The notes beneath the pieces are model-generated. The model was not told where the DNA came from and ran no database searches. It was given only the letters and a program-made list of their open reading frames with translations. A stretch of DNA of 64,000 nt from assembly GCF_000498755.1 (NCBI RefSeq), contig NZ_AXUS01000011.1, positions 1 through 64,000 on the forward strand, given 5' to 3'. Of this stretch, positions 33,984 through 42,933 are shown piece after piece (the first letter of the stretch is position 1; the number at the start of each line of letters is the position of its first letter). Both the position numbers and the translations under genes were made by a program. The stretch is from Clostridioides mangenotii TR (GTDB taxonomy: Bacteria > Bacillota > Clostridia > Peptostreptococcales > Peptostreptococcaceae).

Positions 33984-34889
33984 TTATCTCTTTAAGTTTA
34001 TAATGTCTTGTAGTATTTCATCTGATGTTGTTATAATTTTACTACTAGCCTGAAATGCTCTACTAGAAACAATCATCTCTGTAAATTCCTCTGCAAGGTC
34101 TACATTAGACATCTCTATGGATCCCTGTTTTATTACACCACTTGCTCCTTCAATTTCTGGATCTCCAGAGTTTGCTGAAGGAGAGAACAAGTTCCCACCT
34201 TGAGCATCTAATCCTGCGGGATTTTTAAAAGCATATATTTGAACTTGTTGTGTTCTCTCATTAGTAGCAATTGTTCCAGCAGGAGTTCCTGATGGTGTTT
34301 TAGGTGGTATATCATACACCTTGTCAGTTGTCTGCCCATCTGCTAATGAGTATGTAATAACACCATCTTTAGATATTGTGTACGACACTACATCTTGTAT
34401 TGTGCCATCTTTAGGACTAACACTTTGAATAGGAATTTCTATTATTCCATCTGCAACCGCTCCACCTTTTGGAGTTATCTTGCCCTGCAAAATAAATCCT
34501 GAAGAGTTTACAAGTCTACCTTGTTCATCTAATCCAAAAGATCCATCTCTCGTATACAGAACTTGACCGTTTCTTTCAACTGGAAAATACCCCTCACCGT
34601 CTATTGCTAGATCTGAAGAAATACCTGTTGGCTGAAGCCCACCTTGCAACATATTTTTTACTATAGAAGAAACTTGAGTCCCAATACCTACTTGTCCTAA
34701 GTTTGTACCTCCCATAGCTGCTGTTGGTGCACTTGAATATATCATAGTTTGATAAAATGAATCCGTAGTTCTAGCTGTTGATTTTTTAAATGCTACTGTA
34801 CTAACATTAGCAACATTGTTACCAACAACATCTAATTTAGTTTGATTCGCTTTTATCCCGCTTATTCCCGAATACATTGCTTTTATCAT
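33984..34889 (-). CDS. flgE: Flagellar hook protein FlgE
   Basis: The 301-residue axial protein has the N-terminal motif (MIKAMYSGISGIKANQTKL, then NNVANVSTVAFKKSTAR), central IDGEGYFPVERNGQVLYTRD-type strands, and the C-terminal FlgE helix (VDLAEEFTEMIVSSRAFQ, then KIITTSDEILQDIINLKR). It is exported and polymerises as the hook. It is short for a hook protein (often 320-450 residues), lacking much of the variable outer domain, which is common in simple clostridial hooks. Its place after flgD supports FlgE over FlgF/FlgG. GGAGGG is present upstream. Confidence 0.9.
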   Translation of the reverse strand: MIKAMYSGISGIKANQTKLDVVGNNVANVSTVAFKKSTARTTDSFYQTMIYSSAPTAAMGGTNLGQVGIGTQVSSIVKNMLQGGLQPTGISSDLAIDGEGYFPVERNGQVLYTRDGSFGLDEQGRLVNSSGFILQGKITPKGGAVADGIIEIPIQSVSPKDGTIQDVVSYTISKDGVITYSLADGQTTDKVYDIPPKTPSGTPAGTIATNERTQQVQIYAFKNPAGLDAQGGNLFSPSANSGDPEIEGASGVIKQGSIEMSNVDLAEEFTEMIVSSRAFQASSKIITTSDEILQDIINLKR

Positions 34890-34892
34890 AGT

Positions 34893-35408
34893 CTACACGC
34901 CCTCCGAATTGTTTTTACCACTAATTTTCAATAAATCTTCATATTTAAAAGACTTAATCTCTCCGGTATCATTTAACTTTACATCTAGGTAAATAATCCC
35001 ATCTTTAATATATGTAGATTGTACTTCTCCTACATAGTTTTCATTCTCCGAACCTTCTTCTCCCGAATTCTCATTTGCAATCTCTACTTCTTTTCCTATA
35101 AGAGATGTCGCCATACCAAGAGCAGAGTTTATTAGATTAGCATTTCCAAAAGCCAATAATATCTCCATATTTGTATTCATATTCATCATTTGCTCTAGTC
35201 CCGAAAATTCTGCCAACTGCGATACGTATTGAGATGGATCTTGTGGGTTTAATGGATCCTGATTAGCCATTTGAGCTACAAGTATCTTCATAAACATTTC
35301 TTTATCTACCGCACCACTAGATCTTTGCTCCGTCTTACTTTTATTTTCAACTGAATTGTTCTTTGCAACACCTAAAGAATTCGCATTAAATGAACTTATA
35401 TTGTCCAT
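34893..35408 (-). CDS. flgD: Flagellar hook capping protein FlgD
   Basis: This 171-residue FlgD has the conserved N-terminal cap segment (MFMKILVAQMANQDPLNPQD, then PSQYVSQLAEFSGLEQMMNMN) and a short C-terminal part (LGMATSLIGKEVEIANENSG, YVGEVQSTYIKDGIIYLDV). It is a scaffold needed for hook polymerisation and then discarded. It lacks the FlgD Ig/tudor domains of larger homologues. AGGAGG precedes the ATG. It lies between fliK and flgE with very short gaps, as in other clostridial clusters. Confidence 0.9.
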   Translation of the reverse strand: MDNISSFNANSLGVAKNNSVENKSKTEQRSSGAVDKEMFMKILVAQMANQDPLNPQDPSQYVSQLAEFSGLEQMMNMNTNMEILLAFGNANLINSALGMATSLIGKEVEIANENSGEEGSENENYVGEVQSTYIKDGIIYLDVKLNDTGEIKSFKYEDLLKISGKNNSEGV

Positions 35409-35424
35409 AAATAACCTCCTACAT

Positions 35425-36681
35425 CTAAGCTAATACATCTAACCTATCGTCAGTATTTTCATTGATTTTATCTTCCGTGTTTATATTTTCTTTATCCTCG
35501 CCACTAAAAGATTTCTTGTTTTCTCTATAGCTGTGTTGATCAAAATCTTGTTTGGATAAATCAAACTGATGTGTTCCTTGATCAGATATATTTACCGTGA
35601 TTTCTTTTAGATTTATATTGAGAGATTCAAGATGCTGTTTCAAATCCAATGTGTTCTTATTAACTAAATCATATACATTTTTATTTGCAACAGTAATTAT
35701 TCCGACCATCTCACCATCTTGTTTTGACAACTTTATGTTCATCTCTCCCAGTTCATCTGGTTTTAATCTAATTGTCATCTGCTCTAATCCATTCGATTTT
35801 ATGTACTTGACAACATTGACTATATCTTGTTCAATGTTTGCTCTTGTGATGTACGATGGTAGTTTGTCAGTAGCTATATCTCCAAGCTTAAACTCCTTGT
35901 TTTGCGCTAAATTCGCATCGTGGCTTGGCTCAACAACCGCACTGAATTCACCCGATAAATTATTCTTGTAATTGTTTAAATCGGCTATCTTTTCTAAAAC
36001 TACGAGACTTTCATTTTTTGATAATTTATCATCTATTACGCTTACATTCATATTCATACTTTTCAAATTAAATATTTCTAAGTATTGATCATCTTCTACT
36101 GATAAATCATCCTGTGAACTGAAATCAAAACCTTTATGCTCGATTATATTTGAGATTTTATTTTTAATTACTTCTAAATTTTTCTCCAAAATCTCTTTTT
36201 CTTCAAGAGGTTCCGACTCTTCCAGCATCATGTCTATCAACTTTTCCAGCTTCGTAATTCCCTCATCCTCAGAGTTTAATTGTTCTAAATCTGCAACTGT
36301 AATTGCTGATTTTAGGTCATTTAAGATTTTATTTAATTCTTCTCGACCATCTAATTGATCTATTAATTTGACATTACTATTAAGTTTTCCTAAATTATAA
36401 GTATCGCTAAGACCAATCGTTACTTTAGGCAACTCTTCAGTCTGATTTAATATACTCTCTAAAAAAGCATATAAAAGAGAACAATCTTCCTCACTAATTT
36501 TATTGCTATCTAATTCTTCTTGGTCCTTGTTTTTTTCCAATTTTTTATTGATGCTACCTAGTTTATCGGTAAACTTATTTTTATTTTTTTCCGAGATATT
36601 TTTAAAAGTTGAAAATGTATCGCGTACTTCGTTCTTTTTTTCACTGAAGGCAATAGACTCAGAATTAAAATCTAGTTTCAT
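35425..36681 (-). CDS. fliK: Flagellar hook-length control protein FliK
   Basis: The 418-residue FliK has a long, charged, poorly conserved N-terminal ruler region rich in Glu/Asn/Lys and a C-terminal Flg_hook domain (about 290-375: GLEQMTIRLKPDELGEMNIK, VGIITVANKNVYDLVNKN, LKEITVNIS) that interacts with FlhB to switch export from hook to filament proteins. Its name is supported by position between fliJ and flgD. Gene length is in the normal range. AGAGG is upstream of the ATG. Confidence 0.9.
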   Translation of the reverse strand: MKLDFNSESIAFSEKKNEVRDTFSTFKNISEKNKNKFTDKLGSINKKLEKNKDQEELDSNKISEEDCSLLYAFLESILNQTEELPKVTIGLSDTYNLGKLNSNVKLIDQLDGREELNKILNDLKSAITVADLEQLNSEDEGITKLEKLIDMMLEESEPLEEKEILEKNLEVIKNKISNIIEHKGFDFSSQDDLSVEDDQYLEIFNLKSMNMNVSVIDDKLSKNESLVVLEKIADLNNYKNNLSGEFSAVVEPSHDANLAQNKEFKLGDIATDKLPSYITRANIEQDIVNVVKYIKSNGLEQMTIRLKPDELGEMNIKLSKQDGEMVGIITVANKNVYDLVNKNTLDLKQHLESLNINLKEITVNISDQGTHQFDLSKQDFDQHSYRENKKSFSGEDKENINTEDKINENTDDRLDVLA

Positions 36682-36721
36682 ACAACACCTCTTACGCTTA
36701 TTTATACTGTTTCTTTTCTCC

Positions 36722-37141
36722 TTATAAAATTAAAATAGCAAATTCATCACTTTCGATCTGCTCTTTTAAATTTTGCTCTTTCAAAAACGATCTATATTTA
36801 TTTTCTTTAAGTTTTTCTAGAGATTTCACTTCAATTCTTCTCTCTATCAACTTACTTTTATTTATTTCAACTTCTTTAACAGATTGATTAAGTTTATCAT
36901 TTGTATCTTGAATAGAGTTATCGAGAAGTGTTATGTAATTTCTCGTTAACTTTTGTGATACTCGATCTCCATCTATCTGCATATTCATATATTTATGGTA
37001 ACTTTTTTCTAATTTTTTTAATTGATCCTCAATGCCCAACTTATTATTTTGAGATTGAAGCAATTCTCTCTCCGCTTCTCTTTTATCATCAATCTTAATA
37101 TCTAAGACTTTCTGAAGTTTAAATTTAAAGTTCTTCTCCAT
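36722..37141 (-). CDS. fliJ: Flagellar export chaperone FliJ
   Basis: This 139-residue, almost entirely alpha-helical protein has the FliJ start (FKFKLQKVLDIKIDDKREAE) and a long coiled coil (LERKKxx-type heptads through SQNNKLGIEDQLKKLEKSY). It works with the FliI ATPase and the FlhA gate in substrate export. AAGGTG lies seven bases before the ATG. Unusually it is separated from fliI by 334 bases of non-coding DNA, whereas neighbouring genes are a few bases apart or overlap. Confidence 0.88.
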   Translation of the reverse strand: MEKNFKFKLQKVLDIKIDDKREAERELLQSQNNKLGIEDQLKKLEKSYHKYMNMQIDGDRVSQKLTRNYITLLDNSIQDTNDKLNQSVKEVEINKSKLIERRIEVKSLEKLKENKYRSFLKEQNLKEQIESDEFAILIL

Positions 37142-37475
37142 GCTAATTCACCTTATCGTCGTTAATTTAAAGTTTGAGTACAACAACTAATATCATTTTA
37201 AGTATTCTGTTTAAAATGACGATAAATGGGCATTAATGAGTTATAGCTTCAATTGTATATTGCAGCTGACAGGACTTATTGATATTTAAATAAATATTGA
37301 TTTTCACTGTTTGTCGATACTCCGCTTTTGTTATATGTTTTTAGATACTGTATTCATCTTCAACATGTTTGCAATATCTATTAAGCATTACCATACCAAT
37401 TGAACATTTGCGGGGTATTGATTACCTGTCTAACACTGAAAAATAACATTTTATAATCAATCTAATCATGCCTTT
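37142..37475. other. 334-bp structured non-coding gap inside the fli operon
   Basis: No gene of useful length is present. The gap contains a hairpin near 37190-37216 (TCATTTTAA with TTAAAATGA), a TTATCGTC/GACGATAA inverted pair at 37153 and 37218, an inverted pair TTCAATTG/CAATTGAA around 37248-37410, and a plus-strand sigma-28-like promoter. It interrupts an operon whose other gaps are short, so it may be an insertion relic or an RNA gene. Confidence 0.5.
37199..37225 (+). promoter_or_regulatory. Sigma-28-like promoter pointing against the fli operon
   Basis: TAAG at 37199-37202 is followed after exactly 15 bases by GACGATAA at 37218-37225. This differs at one base from the TAAA-N15-GACGATAA promoter of flgM in this window. 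Transcription would start near 37232 on the plus strand and run into the region antisense to the end of fliI. Confidence 0.45.
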
Positions 37476-38819
37476 CTACAAATTTTGATTAATATCTTCA
37501 TCAAATACTGCCTTTAAACCCACCATAGCGCTCTCAAATGTACATCCTTCATTAGTTCCTTGTTTTAAAAAGTCAACAATTGGATGGTAGTATTCTATTG
37601 CTTTATCTATTTTTTTATTTGATCCAATTGTATATGCCCCTATATTAATAAGCTCTTCAGCTTCACGATAATCAGCTAGTATACTTCTCGCTTTAGATAC
37701 GGTATCTAAATATTTTTTATCAACTATATCATTCATAAGTCTACTTATACTACTTAAAACATCAATAGCAGGATATTGGTTTTTATGTGCCAAATCTCTT
37801 GACAAAATTATATGACCATCTAAGATACCTCTAGTTGAATCAGCTATAGGCTCATTAAAATCATCACCATCGACCAATACTGTATAAAAAGCTGTTATAG
37901 AACCTTTTTCAGACGTTCCGGATCTTTCCATAAGTTTTGGAAGCATTGCAAATACAGATGGAGTATAACCTTTTTGTGCTGGCGGTTCACCAATTGCTAT
38001 TCCTACTTCTCTTTGTGCCATAGCAAATCTAGTAACCGAGTCCATCATAAATATCACTTTTTTACCTTGATCTCTAAAGTATTCAGCAATGGCTGTAGCT
38101 GTTAATGCACCCTTTAACCTAAGCAGTGGTGGTTTATCTGAAGTTACACAAACTACTACAGACTTTTCCATCCCTTCTTTCTTCAGGTCATTTTCAATAA
38201 AATCCCGTACTTCTCTTCCTCTTTCTCCTATTAAGGCAATTACATTTATATCTGCGCAGGCATTTTTAGCAATCATAGCCATAGTAGTACTCTTACCTAC
38301 CCCACTACCTGCAAATATACCTATTCTCTGACCTTCTCCACACGTGGTAAAACAGTCTATAGCCTTTATCCCTGTTGTCATTACATTTTTTATTTTTTGT
38401 CTTTTCATCGGATCTGGAGGTTCATTATTTAAATTGTACCTATCACCCATACCATTGAGATTAGTACCATCTAATGGATTTCCTAAACCATCGAGAACTT
38501 TACCTAACATTGCATCACTACATACTACACTAAGCGGTATTCCTTTAGATACAACCTTGCATCCTGGTGATATAAGAGACAACTCACCTAAAGGCATTAG
38601 TATAACTTCGTCACTTTTAAAACCGACTGCTTCACAATTAATTGGTTGATTCAGTTTGTTGTATATTACACATAACTCACCTACAAAAGCCTTTATGCCT
38701 TCCACTTCAACAGTAAGTCCAATTATTTTCTTTACTTTACCTTCAGCAATAGTAAGCTCTAAATTATTTACTACCTTACTAACTTTATCGAAATCTATCT
38801 CTATGAACTTTTCTTCCAT
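37476..38819 (-). CDS. fliI: Flagellum-specific ATPase FliI
   Basis: The 447-residue ATPase is of the F1-beta/T3SS type. It has an N-terminal beta barrel, Walker A GSGVGKST at 171-178, the catalytic Glu segment IGERGREVRDF, Walker B KVIFMMDSVTRFA, and the family element REVGIAIGEPPAQKGYTPSVF with the arginine-finger region near SRLMNDIV. It powers the unloading of export substrates together with FliH and FliJ. Its ATG overlaps the fliH stop codon, so its translation is coupled to fliH, and the fliH frameshift could lower its expression. Length is normal. Confidence 0.95.
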   Translation of the reverse strand: MEEKFIEIDFDKVSKVVNNLELTIAEGKVKKIIGLTVEVEGIKAFVGELCVIYNKLNQPINCEAVGFKSDEVILMPLGELSLISPGCKVVSKGIPLSVVCSDAMLGKVLDGLGNPLDGTNLNGMGDRYNLNNEPPDPMKRQKIKNVMTTGIKAIDCFTTCGEGQRIGIFAGSGVGKSTTMAMIAKNACADINVIALIGERGREVRDFIENDLKKEGMEKSVVVCVTSDKPPLLRLKGALTATAIAEYFRDQGKKVIFMMDSVTRFAMAQREVGIAIGEPPAQKGYTPSVFAMLPKLMERSGTSEKGSITAFYTVLVDGDDFNEPIADSTRGILDGHIILSRDLAHKNQYPAIDVLSSISRLMNDIVDKKYLDTVSKARSILADYREAEELINIGAYTIGSNKKIDKAIEYYHPIVDFLKQGTNEGCTFESAMVGLKAVFDEDINQNL

Positions 38820-39549
38820 TACGCATTTCCTCCTAAAAGCTCCTCTTTTAGTTTGCTAATAGCACAGTCAATACCTAATATTACTCGCCCATTTTCTCTT
38901 TCTATCACAGCATTTCCCTTTTCTAAACTGTCATCAGCTACAACAAATATGTTTCTTCCTAAAGGTAATTCTTTTTTCCAAGAGTTTAGATCTTCTCTAA
39001 TATCTTCTTCGTAGTAAGAATTGCATTTAACTATAAAAGTTGAATCCTGCTCATATTCAGAGATAATGTTCTTTAGTAATTCACCCATAGATTCTTTGTC
39101 GTCAAATGTCTTCCTTAAAACAGAACTTGCTATATCGATAGCTAAGTTTATTACATCTTTATTTTTTTCCTTAAGATAGGCTACAAATTCTCTTTTCGAT
39201 CTAAACAATAATTCATCAGCTTCATTTCTTATTTTTAAAGCTTCTTCTTTTGCTTTATCTACATATTCAGTATAAGCCTCTCTATACCCATCTTCGTATC
39301 CATTTTTTTACCTTGATCGTAACCTTCCATATATGCACTTTTTTCAATTTCTTTAGCATTTAATTTGGCTTCTTCAAGGATACGTTCTTTTACCTCATTT
39401 AATTTTTGTTTGTATTCATTTATATTTTCGCTTAAGATATCTTCAGATTCACTATCTCCTGTGTCTTTATCTACATAGAAGTCTGATAAACTGAGTTTAC
39501 CTTTGCTCTGAGCCACTTTGCTTTTAATTACTCTATCTGACAAATTCAT
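38819..39549 (-). pseudogene. fliH: Flagellar export regulator FliH, split by a frameshift
   Basis: FliH (expected about 240 residues) is the ATPase inhibitor and stator of FliI. Here it lies in two frames. The N-terminal frame (39549-39259) runs correctly through SAYMEGYDQGKK, then continues out of frame to a stop. From the A7 run at 39303-39309 onward, the correct sequence (NGYEDGYREAYTEYVDKAK, then EEALKIRNEADELL) is in the other frame and joins the C-terminal part (SKREFVAYLKEK to the end at 38819). One extra A would restore a full protein. The start overlaps fliG by 17 bases. A -1 ribosomal slip or transcriptional slippage on the A run would also restore it; a homopolymer base-calling error is equally possible. 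Confidence 0.85.
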
Positions 39550-40588
39550 CTCTAGAATTCCTTATTATATTGATTGATCCTTCTTTCTCAAGCTTCCTTA
39601 CGATATGTACAATAGACTGTTGTGATTGCTCTATTTGGGAGTTTTTTACTGTCCCAAGTAGTTCTATTTCTTCTTTCAAAGCCTCAGCAGCTCTACTAGA
39701 TTGGTTTTTATATACAGTATCAACGATATCTTCTCTTGCGTCCTTTAGAGCAAATGCTATATCACGCATCTTAACTTCTTTTAAAACTTTCTGTATACTA
39801 GATTTATCTAGTTTAACCAAATCTTCAAACACAAACATATTCTCTTTTATTCTCTCTGCTAGTTCTGTATCTTCATTTTCTATTTTTTCCAGCAGATTTT
39901 TTTCCGTCCTTCTATCTACATTGTCTAAGATATCTACTAATGCAGTAACTCCACCAGCAGTTTCACTTTCGCTATTGTTTATCGATTTAAGTTTTCTTGT
40001 AAGGCTCTCTTCAATTATTTTAATAACTTCGATCGGTACTGAGGAATCATTTCCTATCTTAACAGCTACTTCTTTTTGTAGTGGTAAAGGAAGCTCAGAC
40101 ATTACGGCTGCAGCTTTTTCCGGTTGTATATGGGCAAGAGTAATAGCTATAGTCTGAGAGTTTTCATCCATTAGTATATTTATAATACTAGGAATATCTG
40201 CTTTCCTGACAGCTAAAAAAGGTCTCTGCTTAACGTCTTGAAGTATACCTTCTAAAAGTTGCTCAGCCTTTTCATCTCCTAAGGCTTTGCTTAGCAATCT
40301 CTTTGCATAAGACATACCACCTGCAATATCAAAATCCTTTGCCTTATTTACCTCTATAAATTCTTTTAATATCTGCCTCCTATTTTTTGAAGATACATGG
40401 TGAATATTTGCAATTTCTAATCCTATTTTTTGAATTTGGTCATCTGGTAAATCTTTGATGATCTCATTCGAAGTCTCTGGCCCCAAAGTCATCAATAAAA
40501 TAGCTGCTTTTCTTATTCCACCTTCTTTGTATTCTTCTTCGATATCGCTCATATCAAAAGCACTTATGTCATTTTTCTCTTCGTTCAA
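39533..40588 (-). CDS. fliG: Flagellar motor switch protein FliG
   Basis: The protein of about 351 residues shows the FliG N domain (IRKAAILLMTLGPETSNEIIKD), middle domain (AIPSI-type segment DIPSIINILMDENSQTIAI, then MSELPLPLQKEVAVKI) and C domain (VFEDLVKLDKSSIQKVLKEV, VDTVYKNQSSRAAEALKEE) that carries the torque charges facing MotA. It links the MS ring to the C ring. The frame could begin at a GTG at 40597, but that codon lies inside GAGGGGTG; the TTG at 40588, eight bases after GAGGGG, is the better start. It follows fliF closely and overlaps fliH by 17 bases. Confidence 0.93.
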   Translation of the reverse strand: MNEEKNDISAFDMSDIEEEYKEGGIRKAAILLMTLGPETSNEIIKDLPDDQIQKIGLEIANIHHVSSKNRRQILKEFIEVNKAKDFDIAGGMSYAKRLLSKALGDEKAEQLLEGILQDVKQRPFLAVRKADIPSIINILMDENSQTIAITLAHIQPEKAAAVMSELPLPLQKEVAVKIGNDSSVPIEVIKIIEESLTRKLKSINNSESETAGGVTALVDILDNVDRRTEKNLLEKIENEDTELAERIKENMFVFEDLVKLDKSSIQKVLKEVKMRDIAFALKDAREDIVDTVYKNQSSRAAEALKEEIELLGTVKNSQIEQSQQSIVHIVRKLEKEGSINIIRNSRDEFVR

Positions 40589-40602
40589 AGGTATCACCCC
40601 TC

Positions 40603-42168
40603 TTACTCATTTAGCCAAGTCTTAATTATTTCTGTAACCTGATCAGGCTTATCTGACGCATACAATCTAACTTCATCCTCTAGAGATAGATCTTCGCCAT
40701 CCACTATGCGGTTTGCTCTTCCCACTGTTTCATCGAAAGTCGACTGACTTTCCGAATCTATTAGATTTGCATCGTAGTCTTCATCATATTCATCTTCACT
40801 TTGCTTTTTATTTTTTCTTATTACTAAGAAATATACTGCTGCTAATACAATTAGCGAAGTAACAATAAAAATACCTAATGCAAGTAACTTAGCTTTAAGC
40901 TCTTGTGCTTTTATCTCTTCAATCTCTTTTTTTGCCTCTGCTTTTCCTTCTGGATCAAAATCCATAGAAGTTACGAATAAATCGTCTCCTCTTTTTTTAT
41001 CGAGACCTATCGCATTGTATACAATATCCTCAACATCAAACAATACTGCTTTTTTGACTTTTCCATCAATTACAATAGATGTTGTTAGTCTTTTGACTTC
41101 ACCTGGAGCTTTAATAGTATGAGTTTCTGTTTTACCGGTTTCGTACTCATAGCTTTCTTCTAAAGATTCCTCTTTATTATTTGTGTAGTTATTTGCAGCA
41201 TTTGTCATATTGTCATCTACAAGTCCTGCGTTATTAACGCCTCCTTGAGATGTATTTTTCATTTTAGTCTCTTTTATTGCGACTTTATTTGGATCAATTT
41301 TTATTTCAGTCTGTTCTACAGAATCAAAATTTAAATCAGCACTTACAGTAGCTTTTACCTTCCCTTTCCCAAATATAGGTTCTAACATATTTAAGATTGA
41401 TTTTTCCAACTCAAGGTTTAAAGCACTTTCTGCCTCTTTAGCTTCTTTTATATTTGTATTTACACCTGTTTTATTTTTACTAGCACCCGCAACAAATAAT
41501 CCTTCCGACAAAAGATTCATCTTGTCATCTATAACTTCAACATTTTCCTTTGCCATATTATCGACACTTCCTGAGACTAGAGAAACTATAGATTTAACTT
41601 GATTTTCATCAAGATCTGTACCTTTTTTTAAGATTATATATACCGCTGCTTTACCAGGTTCTGACTCTTTTTCAAATACAGATTTTGTTCCTGGTGTTAT
41701 ATGAACTCTTGCTCCATCGACTTGCGGAAAACTTTTTATAGTTTTCTCAATTTCTCCTTGGAGCATTCTCTGCTTCTTTAGTCTAAATTCTTCATCAGTA
41801 AGTCCCATAGAAGAACCCTCATCCATTAGCTCAAACCCTTTAGATCCATTTGAAAACTCTGGTGCCAATTCAAGTCTCAATTTATCAACTTGATTTTTAG
41901 GAACGTAAACAGTATTTCCTTTTATTTTTGTCTTAACACCATCGGACTCTAGATTTTCAACTATTTCAGCTGCATCTTGCGCATCTATATCAGAAAACAA
42001 AACATCGTATTTGTTTTTGTTGATATAGCCAATAGTAAATACTACTGCTAGTAAAACTGCCAATGCGCTTGTAAATATTGCTATTTTGACGCCCTTTTTA
42101 GAAGATTTAAATTTTTGAATTAGAGGATCAATTTTTTGTTTTTTAATGTCTTTGACGCTAACTTTCAT
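40603..42168 (-). CDS. fliF: Flagellar MS-ring protein FliF
   Basis: The 521-residue MS-ring subunit has an N-terminal membrane helix (IAIFTSALAVLLAVVFTIGY), the YscJ/FliF domains (YDVLFSDIDAQDAAEIVENL, RLELAPEFSNGSKGFELMD, GARVHITPG), a long periplasm-side equivalent region rich in Asn, a second membrane helix (LLALGIFIVTSLIVLAAVYFL) and a C-terminal cytoplasmic tail that binds FliG (ASDKPDQVTEIIKTWLNE). Length is close to the family norm. AGAGGAG precedes the ATG. It lies between fliE and fliG in the standard order. Confidence 0.95.
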   Translation of the reverse strand: MKVSVKDIKKQKIDPLIQKFKSSKKGVKIAIFTSALAVLLAVVFTIGYINKNKYDVLFSDIDAQDAAEIVENLESDGVKTKIKGNTVYVPKNQVDKLRLELAPEFSNGSKGFELMDEGSSMGLTDEEFRLKKQRMLQGEIEKTIKSFPQVDGARVHITPGTKSVFEKESEPGKAAVYIILKKGTDLDENQVKSIVSLVSGSVDNMAKENVEVIDDKMNLLSEGLFVAGASKNKTGVNTNIKEAKEAESALNLELEKSILNMLEPIFGKGKVKATVSADLNFDSVEQTEIKIDPNKVAIKETKMKNTSQGGVNNAGLVDDNMTNAANNYTNNKEESLEESYEYETGKTETHTIKAPGEVKRLTTSIVIDGKVKKAVLFDVEDIVYNAIGLDKKRGDDLFVTSMDFDPEGKAEAKKEIEEIKAQELKAKLLALGIFIVTSLIVLAAVYFLVIRKNKKQSEDEYDEDYDANLIDSESQSTFDETVGRANRIVDGEDLSLEDEVRLYASDKPDQVTEIIKTWLNE

Positions 42169-42191
42169 GGTATACTCCTCTACCCAAAGTT

Positions 42192-42515
42192 CTATATTTG
42201 TACTTTATACATTTCTTGGTACGCATCATAAATTTTATTTCTCACCTCTATGAGAAGTTGCATTGAAATTTGTGCTTCTTGACCTGCCAACATAATTTCG
42301 TGCATAGATACGTTTTCACCTTTAATAAATTGCTCTGTCTTATCACTAGACACTATTTGATATTGATTAACTTTATCAAGCGCATCAGATAGAACATTTG
42401 TGAAACTAGATTTCTCTACACCTAAATCAATATTTTGTGGTGTATTCCCAATATTTCCAGCTATATTTGTCGCTTGTGCAACATTATTGAGCTGATTTAC
42501 ATCTATTATCGGCAT
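42192..42515 (-). CDS. fliE: Flagellar hook-basal body protein FliE
   Basis: This 107-residue protein is helical with the FliE C-terminal segment (MHEIMLAGQEAQISMQLLIE, then RNKIYDAYQEMYKVQI). It links the MS ring to the rod and is the first exported component. The gene follows flgC by 9 bases and precedes fliF. Size and helical pattern are normal; the N-terminal half is Asn-rich and variable as usual. Confidence 0.92.
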   Translation of the reverse strand: MPIIDVNQLNNVAQATNIAGNIGNTPQNIDLGVEKSSFTNVLSDALDKVNQYQIVSSDKTEQFIKGENVSMHEIMLAGQEAQISMQLLIEVRNKIYDAYQEMYKVQI

Positions 42516-42524
42516 ATTTGCAAC

Positions 42525-42929
42525 CTACTTTCCTATCTCTAAAGCTTTTGAAATTATAGTTTTTTGTGCATTTAGAGTATCTACATTAGACTCATAAGAT
42601 CTTGAAGCAGCTATTAAATTTGACATTTCTACTAGTATATCTACATTAGGATATTCTACATAACCTTCATCATTAGCATCAGGATGAGTCGGATCGTATA
42701 CTTTCCTTAAATCGGATTTATCATCTACCACGCCTGTAGCTTTAACCCCTAACATTCCTAGCTTATTGTCATAATTTTCTTCAAACATTGCCACTTTTCT
42801 TCTATAGGCCTCTCCATTTGGACCTCGAGTAGTACTTATATTCGCAACATTCGAGGATATGACATCCATTCTCAATCTTTCTGCAGATAAACCGCTTGCA
42901 CTTATTCTCAAACCACTAAATACACTCAT
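42525..42929 (-). CDS. flgC: Flagellar rod protein FlgC
   Basis: The 134-residue proximal rod protein has the N-terminal motif ([39 protein letters not shown]), the FlgC-specific [19 protein letters not shown] turn and the C-terminal helix ([19 protein letters not shown]). It is exported and forms part of the proximal rod. The gene lies between flgB and fliE with short gaps. Confidence 0.94.
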   Translation of the reverse strand: MSVFSGLRISASGLSAERLRMDVISSNVANISTTRGPNGEAYRRKVAMFEENYDNKLGMLGVKATGVVDDKSDLRKVYDPTHPDANDEGYVEYPNVDILVEMSNLIAASRSYESNVDTLNAQKTIISKALEIGK

Positions 42930-42933
42930 CTAA

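Noticed and set aside
39570-40157. Plus-strand open frame of 195 codons
   Set aside because: It is antisense to fliG and Ser/Phe-rich, as expected for a shadow frame of a Lys/Glu-rich helical protein.
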